Positions 37,786 through 38,528 of a stretch of DNA of 38,528 nucleotides are shown in pieces. The stretch covers positions 1 to 38,528 of the forward strand of contig NZ_JASERL010000020.1 of NCBI RefSeq assembly GCF_030766935.1, in the 5' to 3' direction. The translations under genes were made by a program, and so were the position numbers. Position 1 is the first letter of the stretch, and the number at the start of each line of letters is the position of its first letter. The notes below the pieces were generated by a model that was not told the DNA's origin, did not search any database, and saw only the letters and a list, made by a program, of their open reading frames with translations. The stretch is from Streptomyces sp. KL109B (lineage in GTDB: Bacteria > Actinomycetota > Actinomycetes > Streptomycetales > Streptomycetaceae).

Positions 37786-38528
37786 GTGTCGCTGGGGTCC
37801 TCGACGACCTCCGCGTCGATCACGTCGTCGGCGCCCACGGTGACCTTGGAGAGGATGCGGCCGGCCTTGCGGATGGCGTTCTGCTGCCGTTGGGCGTCCT
37901 CGTGGGATCGGGCTTCGCGGGCGGCGCTGTCGGCCAGGGCGTGCTCGATGGCCTCCTTCGCGTGGTGGAGGAGGTTCACAGCGGCGTCCATGGGGTCCGG
38001 CTGCTTGGCGGTGTCCGTCTTGCCGGGGTCCCGCTCCGAGGTGCTCTGGGCGGGGAGTGCGGCGACGGGAGCCGTTGACCAGTTGTCGGAGACGGCTCGG
38101 CGTCGCTCGGTCGGGTCCGGTACGTCCTTGGCCGCTTCGATCGCGTCGACGACGCGCTGGCCGACCTGGGCGGCCACCAGGCGTACGCGGCCCTCCTGGT
38201 GGGCGGTGTAGAGCGCGGCGTAGTCCTCGGCGGCCTGCTCGTCGCTGGTGTAGTTGGCGTACGTGAGCATCTGCTGCAGGTGGCTCGACGGGGCGGGGCG
38301 GCCGAGGTGCTTTTGCACGGCGCGGCCCAGGCGCCAGGACGACATGAGGCGGTGGGCTTCGGACTTGACCATGCCGTCGTGGTCTTCGGCCAGGTACTGC
38401 TCCCAGGTCCGCGTGCCGTCGCCGCGGTACAGGCGGCGTCGGCTGACGACCTCCAGGGCGTAGCCGAGCATCCACTTGGCGGTGCGTTCGTTGTCGACGG
38501 CCCGGTGGCACTCGGCGAGCAGGACCTG
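37782..38528 (-). CDS. Hypothetical protein, 5' part cut by window edge
   Basis: The frame is open to the right edge (248 residues visible, including QVLLAECHRAVDNERTAK before a first in-window ATG at 38471). Largely helical: RLMSSWRLGRAVQKHLGRPA, EQAAEDYAALYTAHQEGRVR, VAAQVGQRVVDAIEAAKD, then LLHHAKEAIEHALADSAARE and RQQNAIRKAGRILSKV. No motif recognised. Its stop lies within the 63-bp palindrome. Probably continues a larger leftward operon outside the window. Confidence 0.65.
   Translation of the reverse strand, partial: QVLLAECHRAVDNERTAKWMLGYALEVVSRRRLYRGDGTRTWEQYLAEDHDGMVKSEAHRLMSSWRLGRAVQKHLGRPAPSSHLQQMLTYANYTSDEQAAEDYAALYTAHQEGRVRLVAAQVGQRVVDAIEAAKDVPDPTERRRAVSDNWSTAPVAALPAQSTSERDPGKTDTAKQPDPMDAAVNLLHHAKEAIEHALADSAAREARSHEDAQRQQNAIRKAGRILSKVTVGADDVIDAEVVEDPSDT

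Overview
The window is very GC-rich with strong codon-position GC bias, GTG starts and Shine-Dalgarno sites, and most likely comes from a Streptomyces or close actinomycete. It carries a ParA-like ATPase, a MobF relaxase, a VirD4-type coupling protein, type IV secretion (T4SS) membrane components, a tyrosine recombinase beside a loxP-shaped site, a possible replication protein and a toxin-antitoxin pair. It therefore reads as a large conjugative plasmid or plasmid-like element, not core chromosome. No rRNA, tRNA or CRISPR array was seen.

Layout. (1) 1-6690, minus strand: an operon of small and accessory genes. From the GGDEF gene at 6222 down to the membrane protein ending at 995, eight genes are linked by overlapping stop/start codons: diguanylate cyclase, small membrane protein, ASCH, C5-cytosine methyltransferase, DUF1643, small protein, HEAAH metallopeptidase-like protein and membrane protein. 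A terminator follows, then parA and a truncated partner. (2) 6832-6878: two promoters back to back on one palindrome drive this operon and (3) the plus-strand operon 7016-11330 (DNA-binding protein, SpdB-like DUF2637 membrane protein, T4CP, small conserved protein). (4) 11390-16535, minus: the relaxase-helicase and a small gene, with a G/T-rich repeat-bearing oriT candidate at 16545-16800. (5) 16.9-25.3 kb: small accessory genes including a SprT-like/HNH pair under a palindromic operator, an Mrr-type membrane nuclease and a degenerate relative, HTH regulators and a structured RNA. (6) 25.5-27.6 kb: a Cre-like recombinase and an ATP-dependent DNA ligase diverge from a 34-bp site built 13-8-13 like loxP. 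(7) 28.9-33.3 kb: VirB2-like pilin, RapZ-C-like protein, HTH regulator with three operators at exact 28-bp spacing, RelE/DUF6247 toxin-antitoxin, VirB8-like and VirB6/TrbL-like proteins. (8) 33.4-38.5 kb: a putative replication protein with a structured terminator-ended RNA on the opposite strand, an RHH-like regulator, a caspase-like/TPR protein, a 166-bp nested foldback, a paralogue of the 28.5-kb gene, a 63-bp perfect palindrome and a truncated gene.

Together, relaxase, T4CP and VirB2/B6/B8-like proteins indicate conjugation through a T4SS-like channel, not the single TraB translocase typical of Streptomyces plasmids. The expected VirB4 ATPase is not in the window. ParA, the toxin-antitoxin pair and the recombinase/lox-like site would serve stable inheritance; the methyltransferase and the c-di-GMP enzyme could modify the host. 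Functions come from motifs recognised by eye; no database search was run.
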